Source: Xestospongia bergquistia
Lineage: Eukaryota; Porifera; Demospongiae; Haplosclerida; Petrosiidae
Assembly (NCBI GenBank): GCA_963965975.1
Contig: OZ014411.1
Coordinates: forward strand, 11,601,501-11,665,500
DNA: 64,000 nt
Reading direction: 5' to 3'
Shown here: in pieces, positions 36,157 through 47,729 of the stretch
How positions within the stretch are numbered: position 1 is the stretch's first letter
How the letters are laid out: every line of letters begins with the position of its first letter
Position numbers and translations under genes: made by a program
Notes under the pieces: model-generated
What the model was told of the DNA's origin: nothing
The model's database searches: none
Seen by the model: the letters and a program-made list of their open reading frames with translations, nothing else

Positions 36157-37060
36157 ACTATGTGGACTTTCTGTTAAAACAAAAGTATTCGATTTAAGAT
36201 TTCTAGTTATAACATTGTGATTGGGCTTAGTTATTAGTTAGAGCAATAATATTATATTGAGCTTAATTGTTGGAGGAGTCCTAGTCCATTCCCTCCTCTA
36301 CTTCATGTCACGGTGACAACATGAGGATCAATTCCTACTATCAAATGGCAGTCATGATATTACACTAACTGATTTAAATTATAACACCTACTAGTGTTCA
36401 ATGTAACCAGACTGGTAACTTTACACTTACTGTTTGTAATGATACTGGATTAACAAAAATGATTAATTCGTTCAACACCAAGAAGTTTTTTTGCTACTTT
36501 AACCCTATGAAGATGGACTGCTAATTCAATTGTGTTGCAAGACTGCTTCTTACCTTTAATAGGATTTGTATTATACAGGAAGTTCATATTGAATGAAAAA
36601 AGACAACCTTCATAAAACACTTTGAATATTTTACTTGGATTTGTGTTTAGTTTTCTAGTAATCTTAAAATAATGACATTCACTAAGCCTTATAGGTAGAT
36701 TCAAGGATTAGGAACATTGCAGTTGTTGACTGTAGTACAGCTTGTCGTATCAGCAAACAGTCTATCAGTGACTTCATTGAGACTTGAAGTAATAGCTTAT
36801 ATTCCACAAATATGTGGAATGTAAGTATGAAATTTCTCTGATGGGTTGAGCTGCTCTACTGGCACTGTGAAATAAAGGACAGAGAAGGTGTAAATTAGTT
36901 TGCAATTATAATAACTCATTCTTTGTCTTTATTAACAAATTTATAATTGTTACAATTCAACAGAGTAAATTTAGAATGTTTTTATTGAAGTCATATTTTG
37001 TAACAATCAGTGGATTATAATCATATATAATACCATATATATAAACATACTTCTAACACC
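36120..37060. repeat. Duplicated block, paralogous to 14.39-15.40 kb
   Basis: Collinear similarity to 14,391-15,400 (see shared landmarks there). A minus-strand frame here (36,704-36,450) and its counterpart at 14.8 kb share FLYNTN.IKGKKQ.CN and AVHL.RVKVAK, so a short coding relic is possible. Confidence 0.55.
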
Positions 37061-37748
37061 TGACAACCAGTTTCAAAAGATGATAATGCATTAAAGAAAT
37101 AGGTTAAACATTGTTCTAAAAGTGGGCAGAGCTACACTATATACATGTATGAGATATTTGTTGTGATATTATTCAATCATTGTGTAACTCCATGTTCAAA
37201 CTTAAGAGAGATAAGATGTTTGTAGAAAAGGGAAGGCATCTGTGCAATGTTCTATGTAACTTTTTATGTGATACTGGCAAACATTATATTTTAGTCCAAG
37301 AAACTCTGTGGCAATACTACGAGTGATGACTTGATGTGTTGGTGGAAGGAATTTGAGGTCTGTCTCAGTATCTTCAACAATTTCTAAGTGCATATTAACA
37401 TCAAGTGTATTTGGCATTATAATCTAGTGTTGTCACTACACCTTCACTCATGCTAACATCAAAAATAATACAAGCTTTCCTAACAAATACAACTAGTATC
37501 ACAAAACAACTTATGTAAGCAGTGACAATACTATTTTAAGTCTTTAGAAGTACATTAAACTGATACTCACAATAGAGTGAGGCTAGAATAGAGATAAGCT
37601 GTAGTGTACTACGGTCCATGGAGTAAGGACATCATTAAATCTTGAGGTAGCAAAGTATGTAATTCAATAGAGACTACACAGTGAACTTCAGATTACTGTA
37701 TATGATTTGTATACACCGGAAATACAAAACTGTCAACATAATAATGAT
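37061..37748. other. Gene-free stretch
   Basis: No supported feature. A 71-codon minus-strand frame (37,417-37,202) has protein-like text (HLEIVEDTETDLKFLPPTHQ) but no recognised homology. Confidence 0.35.
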
Positions 37749-37753
37749 ACAAG

Positions 37754-38631
37754 CATAGGCGTAGGAGGGTGGGGGCTGGAGGTGCTCAGGCACCCCCAAT
37801 AATTTGGTGAGGGGTGCAGAGCACCCCCAATATAATTATTGTTCAGGTGAATTCACGTTGCCAAAGCACCAAGTTAACAGCTTTGCAATGTAACAATGTA
37901 CACCTATACATGTAAATGTTCTGTGGTTTACAAGATACTTGTAAAATTCAACTACAAATACATTGTAAATAGTGTGACTCAGCTGCCAGTGCTCAGTTTT
38001 AGTTAACTCCTTAGCTTAGTCACCAGCAGCTGCAAAAGCAATGGCTAAAAGACTTAGACAAGCAAATCTTTTTGAAACTCTTGCCAAGAAGCATGCAACT
38101 GATGAGATCGAGCCAAGTGCTTTGCTGGAGGAATTGCCTGTGAGTGGGGAACTTTGTGATGATGAATCTGATGATATAACTGACTCTCTTGATATAAAGA
38201 GCATTGCTAAAGAGTTTATAGCTACTAGCGAAGAACGTAGAGCTCATTTTGGAACATTTTAACAAACCACATTCATTTACACCTGTCATACACAAGTATT
38301 ATACATTTAACTATTATTGTTTATGTTTAAATGTTTTCTGCATGCACATAATTGTTTAATTAGTAAAATATAAGCATTATAATTATAGTTGCTTTACAGC
38401 AGTCACACTGCTTACAATGAGAAATAAAGCAAGATGCAATTAATTAGGTAAGTAAAGCTTATCATTATGGAACCTCAAATTGTCCTAAAAATAGATAATA
38501 ACCACACTCTGAAAGCTTCAAATTTCAAAATTTTCCTGGGGGCATGCCCCCAGACCCCCCTAGGAGCCTGCGATTACCGTACTTCAGTGTTGATGAGCAC
38601 CCCCAATAATTTTTACCCTCATACCCCTATG
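37754..38631 (+). mobile_element. 878-bp TIR element with 5-bp target duplication and a short ORF
   Basis: The left end CATAGGCGTAGGAGGGT and the reverse complement of the right end CATAGGGGTATGAGGGT form imperfect TIRs. ACAAG occurs directly outside both ends (37,749-37,753 and 38,632-38,636), indicating a 5-bp target site duplication. Both ends are rich in GCACCCCCAATAATTT, and a GGGGGCATGCCCCC palindrome lies near 38,536. An ORF at 38,041-38,262 (MAKRLRQANLFETLAKKHATDE..., 73 codons, acidic middle) may be the N-terminus of a lost transposase; a hAT/TTF-zinc-finger type is a guess. It looks like a non-autonomous internal-deletion derivative. Confidence 0.75.
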
Positions 38632-38948
38632 ACAAGAACTTCCTTAACCAATTGTCTCTAGTTGATCTTTAAAACGTTTTGATTTCTGACTAATGAATTA
38701 ATTGATTCAACTATGCAATTCAAATAGTGCCAAAATAAATGCATATTTTTGTGTTAAACAATATGAAGTCTAACATGTTATTAATTAGATGTAAAAGTAG
38801 GTGTGCTTTTAGTTTGTTGTATGTTTTGTATAGACGATATGAATGGATGAAACAAATTCTGTACATATATCATTATACCAATGTACCATCTGAGGTTCAA
38901 ATGGGATGCAGTACACAATTTTAAACACCTACAGCATATACAATCAAT

Positions 38949-38986
38949 AAGAAGAAGAAGAAGATGAAGAAGAAGAAAAGAAAAGT
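38949..38986 (+). repeat. AAG-rich microsatellite
   Basis: Imperfect (AAG/GAA)n run immediately 5' of the LINE-like fragment. Confidence 0.85.
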
Positions 38987-38989
38987 GAC

Positions 38990-39200
38990 CATAATGGAGA
39001 ATGTGTTATCAGAACAAAGTGAAGACTCTATTCATGAGGGAATGGAGGACTCCCAGCTCATAGTCTGTCTGACGAATGCCTAACTGGAAAGCTCCTGGGC
39101 CTGATCAACTACAAGGTTTCTGGATAAAGAAACTAACCTCTCTCCATGGCCTTCTACTTGATGTTCTGAAATATGTCCTTCTGTACCATTCTTATGTCTG
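38990..39200 (+). mobile_element. LINE-type reverse transcriptase fragment
   Basis: The + strand reads GMEDSQLIVCLTNA, then after a frame break NWKAPGPDQLQGFWIKKLTSLH. The 'NWKAPGPDGIQGFWIKK' pattern marks the start of the RT domain of many non-LTR retrotransposons. Only this short piece remains, with no further RT motifs downstream. Confidence 0.7.
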
Positions 39201-39590
39201 TAATTTATTTCATTTCTTCTTCACAGTACAAACTGGGTTAATTAAAGTGGCTAGTAGAAGCTAATTTGTTCAAAACTCATGTACTGTCATAATTGGAAAT
39301 GATGAGCAGCCAATATTTGTAGAAGTTACTAACATCATTCTATTCACAAACTCTCAGATCATATTTCAAGTCAACATTCATAAAACTAAAAATTATTCAC
39401 AATATTTACATTCATACGAGACACCATTTCAGATAAATACCTTATATAATAATAATATTTACTATTTAGTTTTAATCAATATCTTGTCTGTCATCCCAAA
39501 TTAGTTGATTTTCATCCTTATATATAGTTTTTACTTATCTTATTTGAGTTATATGTTGTTAGATATTTGATGTGAGGTGTATATAGACTA
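39201..39590. other. Gene-free stretch
   Basis: Nothing recognised beyond the end of the LINE fragment. Confidence 0.4.
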
Positions 39591-39599
39591 GATAGACCA

Positions 39600-40580
39600 A
39601 AAATGTTAATAAATTAAATAAAGAGAATAAAAGAAAGCCAAAAGGAAGAGAGGAGAGAGTCTTTCTGAGATGAAGAGCAAATTATCTTTTACATCCACAG
39701 AGATCATCAGTCCAGAAAATCAGTCCAAGTAAGAGCAGTCCAAGTTTTGGAAGGAGAAAAAACAGATAAGATTTAAAGCAATGGTTATTAAAACAACAGT
39801 ATAATAAAAAAATAAAAAAAAGTAAAGATGACTAAACAGAAAAAATGACATGGTATGTTGCTGATGATCCAATAAAGAGACAAGATATCCTACAATGAAA
39901 GATCCAATAAAGTGTACATTAAGTTGAGAACCCAAAGAGAGGTAAAAAATAAATTAAAAATTGATGTAGGAGATAACTCAACTTTTCATGTCAAGAACAT
40001 TACTGAGAGCTAGATCCATCAGTCCTATCAGTCCAGGAGGGTGAAATAATGAAGGGAAAAGAAGAGATGACATTTGAAAAAGAGTAGTGATTACAGAAAT
40101 CTAAAAACAAAAGAAAAAAGAAAAAGTGACATGGTCATTTGCTGACAAAGAGATAAGATGTTGAAGAAGGAAATATTCAATGAAGTGTCTATTAAGCTGA
40201 GGTCATCAAGAGAAGAAGTAAAAATTAAAGATGCAATAGATGGATGTAGGGAGATACATCACCTCTTCAGCCCAAAAATATCAGCCCAGAACAACAGTGA
40301 GAGATCATATACTGAGACACTGTAAAACACCAGTCTAAGTAAGATACAAATGTCCAAAGAGGATAGAAGACACCAGATGTCCAATAACAATGACAGATCC
40401 AGTAAAGAGATGAGTAATCCAATCTGATAGATCCCATAAGAACACAAAATGTTCATGGATAATGAAATGGTAATTACGACTAGAATTCTCACCTTTAAAA
40501 TGTACTGACCTTGGTCAGCACACATCAGGGCCAGAGCATACATGCTATTACAGATGACTAGTTTGAATGTAACTACCACA
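39600..40580. repeat. Degenerate long tandem repeat, unit about 285-300 bp
   Basis: Similar purine-rich segments recur in the same order: AAAAATGACATGGTATGTTG (~39,841) versus AAAAGTGACATGGTCATTTG (~40,122); TTGATGTAGGAGATA (~39,960) versus GGATGTAGGGAGATA (~40,241); and CATCAGTCC/CAGTCCA boxes near 39,707, 40,017 and 40,330. Between two and three diverged units are visible. No coding content supported. Confidence 0.65.
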
Positions 40581-40599
40581 TCTGTAAACTGCTACTATA

Positions 40600-43064
40600 G
40601 ACACGTGACTTTATATAGAAATTTTTAAATCATGGAAAATTTGGCAGGAATTGTCACTAGTGATATTCTATGGTAATAAAAGAGTGATTAACAAGATTTC
40701 ATCTTGAAACTTCTCATAAAACCTTAGTAGAATTTTTTTTTATAACTGATCCAGTTGTTACCATTATCCTCTCATGCAGCACTGCACACAAGAACTTTGA
40801 ATTGGATGTGACTGATGAGTTCTGTAACTCGAAAAAAGTCTTCAAGCAACTCTATAGAGAAGGATTTACTTCAAGTCAACTTGTAGTACTATTGAAAGTA
40901 CATGTTCCATAATCCATCGCCTTAATGATTACTTTAAAAGAGTGGCATCAATCTAAAAGAAAAATGATTTCATTTTTAAAGATTTGAAGAAAGTTTACAT
41001 TGAGTCCTCACTTCAGTATTAATCAATCAATTGATCCAGCATGTATCCATCCATCCATCTATTCATTGATATCACTCATCCATCCATCCATTAACCCATT
41101 TATTTGTTTAAAAGTGCTTCCTGCTTGACCCCTCCAAAAAATTAGACCTTGCTCTTACTTCTTCAACTTCAACTCTTATATCTGAAAGTGTTTGACATTG
41201 TACGTATAAACATTAAATGTGCACTTTCTATAATTCTCTAAGTTGATACACCATTGGTAAATTTTTTAGCAATTTCCTGATGAAATGATTTTGATAAGGA
41301 CAAGTAGGCATATTCTCAAGGATCAGGCTGACCTCTCTATTAAAGTACTTATTTACATACATCCTTGATATACATAACCTGTCTACTTTTTGATTCCTTT
41401 TGATTTGGCTGTTTTTTATATAAGTTTTTTGTGGCCAACATGATGTTTTCTATTATGATAACAGATAAAATAAAATAGTGTTATTGGCTTATTTGTGTAA
41501 ATGACAATTACTAAATAACATAACAGTTACCTTCTTCAATGGAATGATAAACAATGTTTTTCTTAATATGACATGTTTGGACTTTTCTCTTTCTTTCTAG
41601 AGCTCAAATTGTGTAAACACAAATTCTTGAAGATCAAGCTCTGTTTCCTGTTCCTTGGAATAATAGATAAGTAACTTTTTCAAATTGTAGAACGACGATT
41701 CATGTGTATAAAATGGACACTGAAATCTGCTTTTGTGAAAATAGTTCATTATCTAGATCTTGTTCATCTTCTTGCAAAATGTCTTTTACATAGAAAACAA
41801 ATCAATTGCTAATAAAGTTAATTCTTTTAAGTTATACATATAATTATACTAAAGCTTGATATACTTTGCTCAAGGGAACACTTGTTTGTGTGGTCTTCTA
41901 TGTTAAATAGTGAGTCATCTTCATTTTCATTCACAATCATCTTTTACTAATATAACAATTGTTTTGTTATAAAACTATATTTCACATTGATTGATATTAT
42001 GTACTTCAATTTCATATACTATAGGCAATGATGTTGTCTCTAGTAATAACCTTTAGAGTTGAAAATGACAGAATATACCATGTAACCTAAAGCATACTCA
42101 TTGACAAAATATCATTAATATACCAGTAAATGGCATTTGGTATTAGTGGATAGCATGTACTTTTAAAATTAGCATAGATACTTGTATGTACATAGTAGTA
42201 TCAGTTAGTACCATGTATGATAAAGTACATATTACCATGTAATACCACTGATATCAACAGGATGAATTAGTTAATAACATGTACAGTAACAGTGTCTACA
42301 AATAGATATCATCATACCATTTAATACCCTTGAATACAAGCAGTTAACATGTACAGTACTAGTAGTTACCAGTGAATACCAGTGGCTACCATGTGTTATC
42401 CTTAACAATGTCCGGTGGATACAACTGTCACATAAGGGTAACATTGGATACATAAAATTAATCAGAAGTTGATTAATTTTTATTAATAATATTTCTCTGA
42501 TTTCCTGTTTTTAGATTATAGCAAAACTCAATTGCAATGGCTAGTCATGTGATATGACAGACCAGGTGCTGTTGGATTATATTGAAATATTTTTCTACTA
42601 GTACGTATGTGCTACACAATGAAATAGTGCTTTCTTAGAGTAAAGAGATGTCAGAAAGGTGACAGGATTATGAAATAAGCAAGCAATTGAAAGGTACTTT
42701 ATCAATCCTGGTATATTGTGATTATAGCAGGCTGTAGCTAGTCACTGCTTCTAGAGTCTCCCTTCTATTATTATTTAAAATTAATAGATTGTGCTCACCT
42801 TAGTATGCTGCCATTGTTTTAGTCTCTCTTTGTTATCTTGTGGTATTTGTTTTTTAGTTGATGAACTAGATGAATATGTTTGTAATAACATTAAAATTAA
42901 ATTCATATGGTATGTCTGTAAGGGTGTAATTCATTGGATTAAAATTGTTACTTAATAGCATTGTATTTTGTTGAAAGCCAATTCAAAGATGTGTTTGATG
43001 TTATTCCCAACAAGTAGATTATACTACCTGATGGAATTGACATAATAGAGTTGAAGTAGGAAGT
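40600..43064. other. Gene-free stretch
   Basis: No gene recognised. It holds a short (CATC)n-like run near 41,048-41,100 and a degenerate cluster of TACCATGTAATACC / TAACATGTACAGTA-like motifs between about 42,120 and 42,420. Confidence 0.5.
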
Positions 43065-45420
43065 AGTTGTCATTCATTATATCATTGTAAACCTTATGGA
43101 TGTAGTTATTTGCAGAGGTGATTCTAATCTTTTTATTATTTTATTTATAAATTTTAAATCAATCATTATTTAGACATGTAAAAGTTGTGGAGAAAAAAAG
43201 AGTCTTCAGGGTTTCATTAAGGGGGGGGGGGGGGGGGGTGGGAGGGGGCATTTGCCCCCTCTTGCCAGAGTCTTAACATCATCAAATATACAGAAGGTAT
43301 ATTATGCAGTTAATAATTTTAGTTTAAATCATAGTTGCTGACAAATTATTAGCAACTTTTCTTACAGACATTTTAGTCCTAAACCTAAAAGTTATCATAA
43401 ATTGTACATTGAAATTTTATTAAGATTTTATGTAAATAAAAAGAAAGCAGAAAATTAGGGACTTGCTAAGTTAGGTTTTGATGTAAACCACAAGTACATA
43501 TACACTTAAATAAGAATTAAAAACATACTTAAAACATCCTTGTTCCTATGAAATGGGGTCTCGTGTGGGATGGTCTTTCTTGGAGTACCTGTATAGCATG
43601 AACAATTGTTATAATATGACTTGAAAAATTAAATTTATAAGTCTCTATAAAACCTTTTGACATCAAGCTGCTTGTACATTAAGTATGTAACAGTAAATAC
43701 ATGCAGCATTACTGGTATGATCTATGTCAATCTTTATCCTTAACAGGTGATATTCCATGAAGAGGATCGAACAATGCATGAATAGCCTTAATGTTACTTT
43801 AGGTAAGCTCTTCAGTTCATTTATTTCAGTATTATGATGTTTCATAGACTCATACTAGCTCAGACATGATTTATACTACCTAATACAAAGGTAATACACA
43901 TAGTAATTAAGTACATGATCTAATATATAGTGTGTATTCTACATAGAAATTTAAGTCTTTGAAAACATGAATAGGTATGTACTTAATTCTAACCTAACTT
44001 CAGAAACTAAGGTTAGTTTTAAGTAATAATAAGTTTTACTTGTGTTGAGTGTTTTATTTAAAGGCTGCAGGTGGAGCGAGACATTTGACACTTTAAATAG
44101 ATCAACCACATGGCTTTGGGAATGAATGTCCCAGAATATCTAACAGGTGATAATTGAGTGATAATAAATTGATTCTAATTAGCTATCTAAGGTGTATCTA
44201 AAAATCAAATAAATCAACACAATGTCTAATTGTAGTAGCTCTTCACTTTGTCATTATCTGGTATTTCAGAAGTAGTTGTCATTCAGTATATCATTGTAAA
44301 CCTTATGGATCTAGTTATTAGCAGAGGTGATTTTAATCTTTAATTATTTTATTTATAAATTTTAAATAACTTATGTTTGCTTGTTATAGGTACTTTTATT
44401 TAGACAGTACAAAAAAGTCTTTTTTGGATGACAATCCCTCAGTTTCACAAGTAGAATAGTATTCTAAGCAACAAAGTATACAAGATAATATCGTTATCAA
44501 ATATACAGAAGGTATATTAAGTAGTTAATAATGTTAGTTTCAATCATTGTTGCTGACAAATTGTTACCATCTTTTTCTTACAAACATTTCAGTCCTAAAC
44601 CTAAAAGTTATAAATTGTATGTTGATATTTTATTAACATTTTAGATAAATGTAAAGAAAGCAGAAAATTAGGGACTTACTAAGTTAGTCTTTGATGCAAA
44701 CCACAAGTACACATACACTTAAATAAGAATTAAAAACATACTCAAAACATCCTTGTTCCTATGAAATGGGGTCTCATATGGGATGCTCTTTTTTGTATAG
44801 CATGAATAATTGTTATAATATCACTTGAAAAATTAAATTTATAAGTATAAAACCTTTTGATATCAAGACTGCTTGTATATTAAATATGTAACAGTCAATA
44901 CATGCAGCATTACTGGTATGATCTATGTCAATCTTTTTCCTTAACAGGTGATATTCCATGAAGGAGATCTAAAAATGCATAAATAACCTTAATGTTATAG
45001 TTTTCTAATAGGATAGCTGATGATCATCAATACATGCAGCATTACTGGTATGATCTAAGTTAATCTTTTTAGGTGATATTCCTTAAAGGACAAGATCAAA
45101 AAATCCATGCATAGACTCATATTTACTTAAGATAAGCTCTTCGACTCATTTATTTCGGTATTAAATACATAATCTAATATAGGTGTGTATTCTACATAGA
45201 AAGCTAAGTATTTGGAAGCACAAAGGTATGTACTTTAATTCTGACATAACTTTATAAAGTAAGGTTAATTGTGTTTAGTTTTTCATTAAAACCCAATGGG
45301 TGGAGTAAGAAATTTAACACTTTAAATAGATCAACCTCCCAGAATGATAACTGAGTGATAATGAATTGATTCTAATTAGCTATTTAGTCTAAAAAGGTGT
45401 ATCAAAAAATCAAAAAAAAA
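43065..45420. repeat. Tandem duplication of a roughly 1.2-kb non-coding unit
   Basis: The segment from about 43,065 recurs from about 44,275, offset ~1.21 kb: GTAAACCTTATGGATGTAGT versus GTAAACCTTATGGATCTAGT; CAAATATACAGAAGGTATAT (43,283 and 44,498); ACTTAAATAAGAATTAAAAA (43,504 and 44,718); TACATGCAGCATTACTGGTA (43,699 and 44,900). A third partial piece starts near 45,030 with the same TACATGCAGCATTACTGGTA. No preserved open frame was found. Confidence 0.85.
43221..43260 (+). repeat. G18 tract followed by an AGGGGGCA/TGCCCCCT hairpin
   Basis: Eighteen consecutive G (43,221-43,238), then TGGG and AGGGGGCATTTGCCCCCT, a perfect 8-bp stem with a 2-base loop (43,243-43,260). Absent from the second copy of the tandem duplication, so it was gained in copy 1 or lost from copy 2. 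Possibly a transposon end. Confidence 0.9.
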
Positions 45421-45474
45421 AATGACAGTGTCTAATTGTAGTAGCTCTTCACCTTGTCATCATCATCTGGTATT

Positions 45475-45931
45475 TCAGGTTTTAATAGCAACACAAACAA
45501 AATTGGATGGCACAAAAGTAACGACTTCATTCTTTTGTATAAATTTCCTGTTAGATCGTTTTTCTTTGTACTCTTCCGCTAGTCCAAGATTCTGTACATT
45601 TCTCCACGGACACTGAAAAATGATTGTAGCAGCCATGAATACAAGCACCAGGAATCTGAAGTTCAAGTGACTGGATTAATGGAAATTCAAAGTCAGATGT
45701 GATCTCTGCAGGAGGAATGTGACGGTCACATTTGAAGGCTTTTGTATTTACACACCTAAAAAATAAATTATATATGTCTCTTGACTTCCTAGGTAGCAAA
45801 CCATATATAAGAGGAAACTGTTGGCCTTGGATAAAAGTATTGATTGTGAATACTTGGTAACAAAACATTGGACAAACCTCGAAAGTACCATCCTCATAAA
45901 CTCTATTGCTCTTGAAGTACTTAGTTATCAC
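45475..45931 (-). mobile_element. MULE (Mutator-like) transposase fragment, frameshifted
   Basis: The minus strand, 45,931 downward, reads YEDGTFEVCPMFCYQVFTIN and QGQQFPLIYGLLPRKSRD, then FKCDRHIPPAEITSDFEF and PGACIHGCYNHFSVSVEK. This follows the MULE transposase core: 'DGTF...P..f.Ql.tI', 'plvYaLlp.K', 'tDFE.a', 'GC.fHf'. After a frameshift the neighbouring frame continues with NVQNLGLAEEYKEK, the usual sequel to the GCxFH motif. The DGTF Asp and DFE Asp are visible; the third catalytic acidic residue is not. Non-functional remnant. Confidence 0.75.
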
Positions 45932-45939
45932 CTGTTAGA

Positions 45940-47729
45940 CATTATGGGATTAGACATTTTGGTTTAGATATTCTTGGAATGACTCATGACTTTGTATAGG
46001 TTGGCTAAAATTGTCTAATTTAAATCTTTGTATAAAACAGTGTCTTAATTATAGTATTTGTTTGGTTGGTTGAGTTAGGCATTTAAATTGATAGATATTG
46101 AAATTAGTTCTTGTATAGGTTATTTATTTTTTGTGAAAGCAATGTTTTGACTTCACCCTATTTTACTATGGTAGCAGTATATTATGCTAGTCAATGCTAA
46201 TGATGAGAATAGTTGTATCATATATAATAGGTGAACAATTAAAGCTAAATAATCTTTTGACATTGAAAAATCCAAAGATATTGTTTCAATTTCTGAAAAT
46301 GGTCAGATAATACATGTACCTTACCATTCATCATCTTCCAACATACCTTCATTACTGTAAATCTCATACCACAATCTGTTACAAATTAGCTGCTTTTGTC
46401 CAGCTCAGGTAAATTTATTTCCATAGTAATTTCAATCTGCATAATATTTTGTTATTATTCCTTGTACTGTGGAAGTGATTTTATTACTTATTCATGCAAA
46501 CTTCCTCAAGTAAGTTTAATCAAACATTATATGTTTTTCTTTTTTCCTAGGACAATATGATTTCTCTTGCAACGTTTTTTCAACCATTTTTGCCTTCATA
46601 AGTTATTTTAAAACTTTTTGCTTGTTTTTTCTTTGAGTATCAGCCACATGGAACTGAAATCTCTTTGTTATCATTTCATTTCCCACAATTGAGTTGACAA
46701 CTCAACAATAACTTTACATTTGTTTGTTTATTTTTAATAGTATCTAACTGGATATTAATCACAATGATAAGTTCACTTATATCTCAAGTGTCCTCATTGA
46801 CTAAGGAAATAAAAGCTAAAGCAGAAAAAATATAAGGATACACATAAATAGCTTTATAGAGGAACATTAGAAAGAATGATTACTAAATGTTCTGATTATT
46901 TGACAAGTTTAACATCATCACTTCCACCACTGACTCTCATCAAGTAGAGTTCTAAAGAAATATGTTGTTTCCTACTATACTTTTGATAATGTTATGTAAT
47001 CACAGTTAAGTGTATGTTGTGAGATCTAAAAATGATAATGTTATTAATGTTTTTAGTCAACTAGCTAGTAAGTTGAAGCTTTAACTGACGCCTCTCAATT
47101 AGCTCTAAAATTAATGGATGTTTTTCTTTAAAGAAAGCTTTCCAATAGTAATTGTATGAAAGATATAGATGAGAGTTTCTTCAGCATTTTATGTTATTGA
47201 TGATATTTAATGTAAGTTATTATACTGTTTATTATATTAATTTTTTCTTACTGTACACATTAAATACAAACGTCCTGCAGCAATAAAAACTTAAACAGAG
47301 AAGAGTAAAACTGTACTGAACAAAATATAAATAGCATACGTAGAAACATCAAACCAACAATTTAAAAAATCAATTGAACTAATAATAAAAAACATTAATT
47401 AAAAAAATTATAATCAAGCCATTCCTGTAGGTGGATCTTAAAACCGCGGGTATGTGTTGCTGCAGTTAATGTGCATTCCTTATTTGAATGTGGAATGTGC
47501 TGCTGCAGAAGCCTAATTAATGTCTCATCACCACATGACAATGCTACAAAGGTCAGTGTTTTTGTATTGATGCTTAGGCAGCAATAGCAAACAACTTCAG
47601 GGTTTCCAATTAATATTCAAATTTCTGACTTTCTTACAAGTTTGATCAATATGACTATCAGATTCATATTAAAATACAGCAATATGTCATTTCTATCACT
47701 ACAATAGAGTTCAAGTTAATAACTTAAAA
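45940..47729. other. Gene-free stretch 3' of the protease-fusion gene
   Basis: AT-rich; no exon, repeat or transposon signature recognised. The first few hundred bases below 47,730 would contain the 3' UTR of the minus-strand gene, but no clear polyadenylation signal was pinpointed. Confidence 0.4.

Noticed and set aside
42120..42420. Cluster of short similar motifs (TACCATGTAATACC-like)
   Set aside because: Too degenerate to define a unit or function. Noted only as low-complexity sequence in the gene-free stretch.
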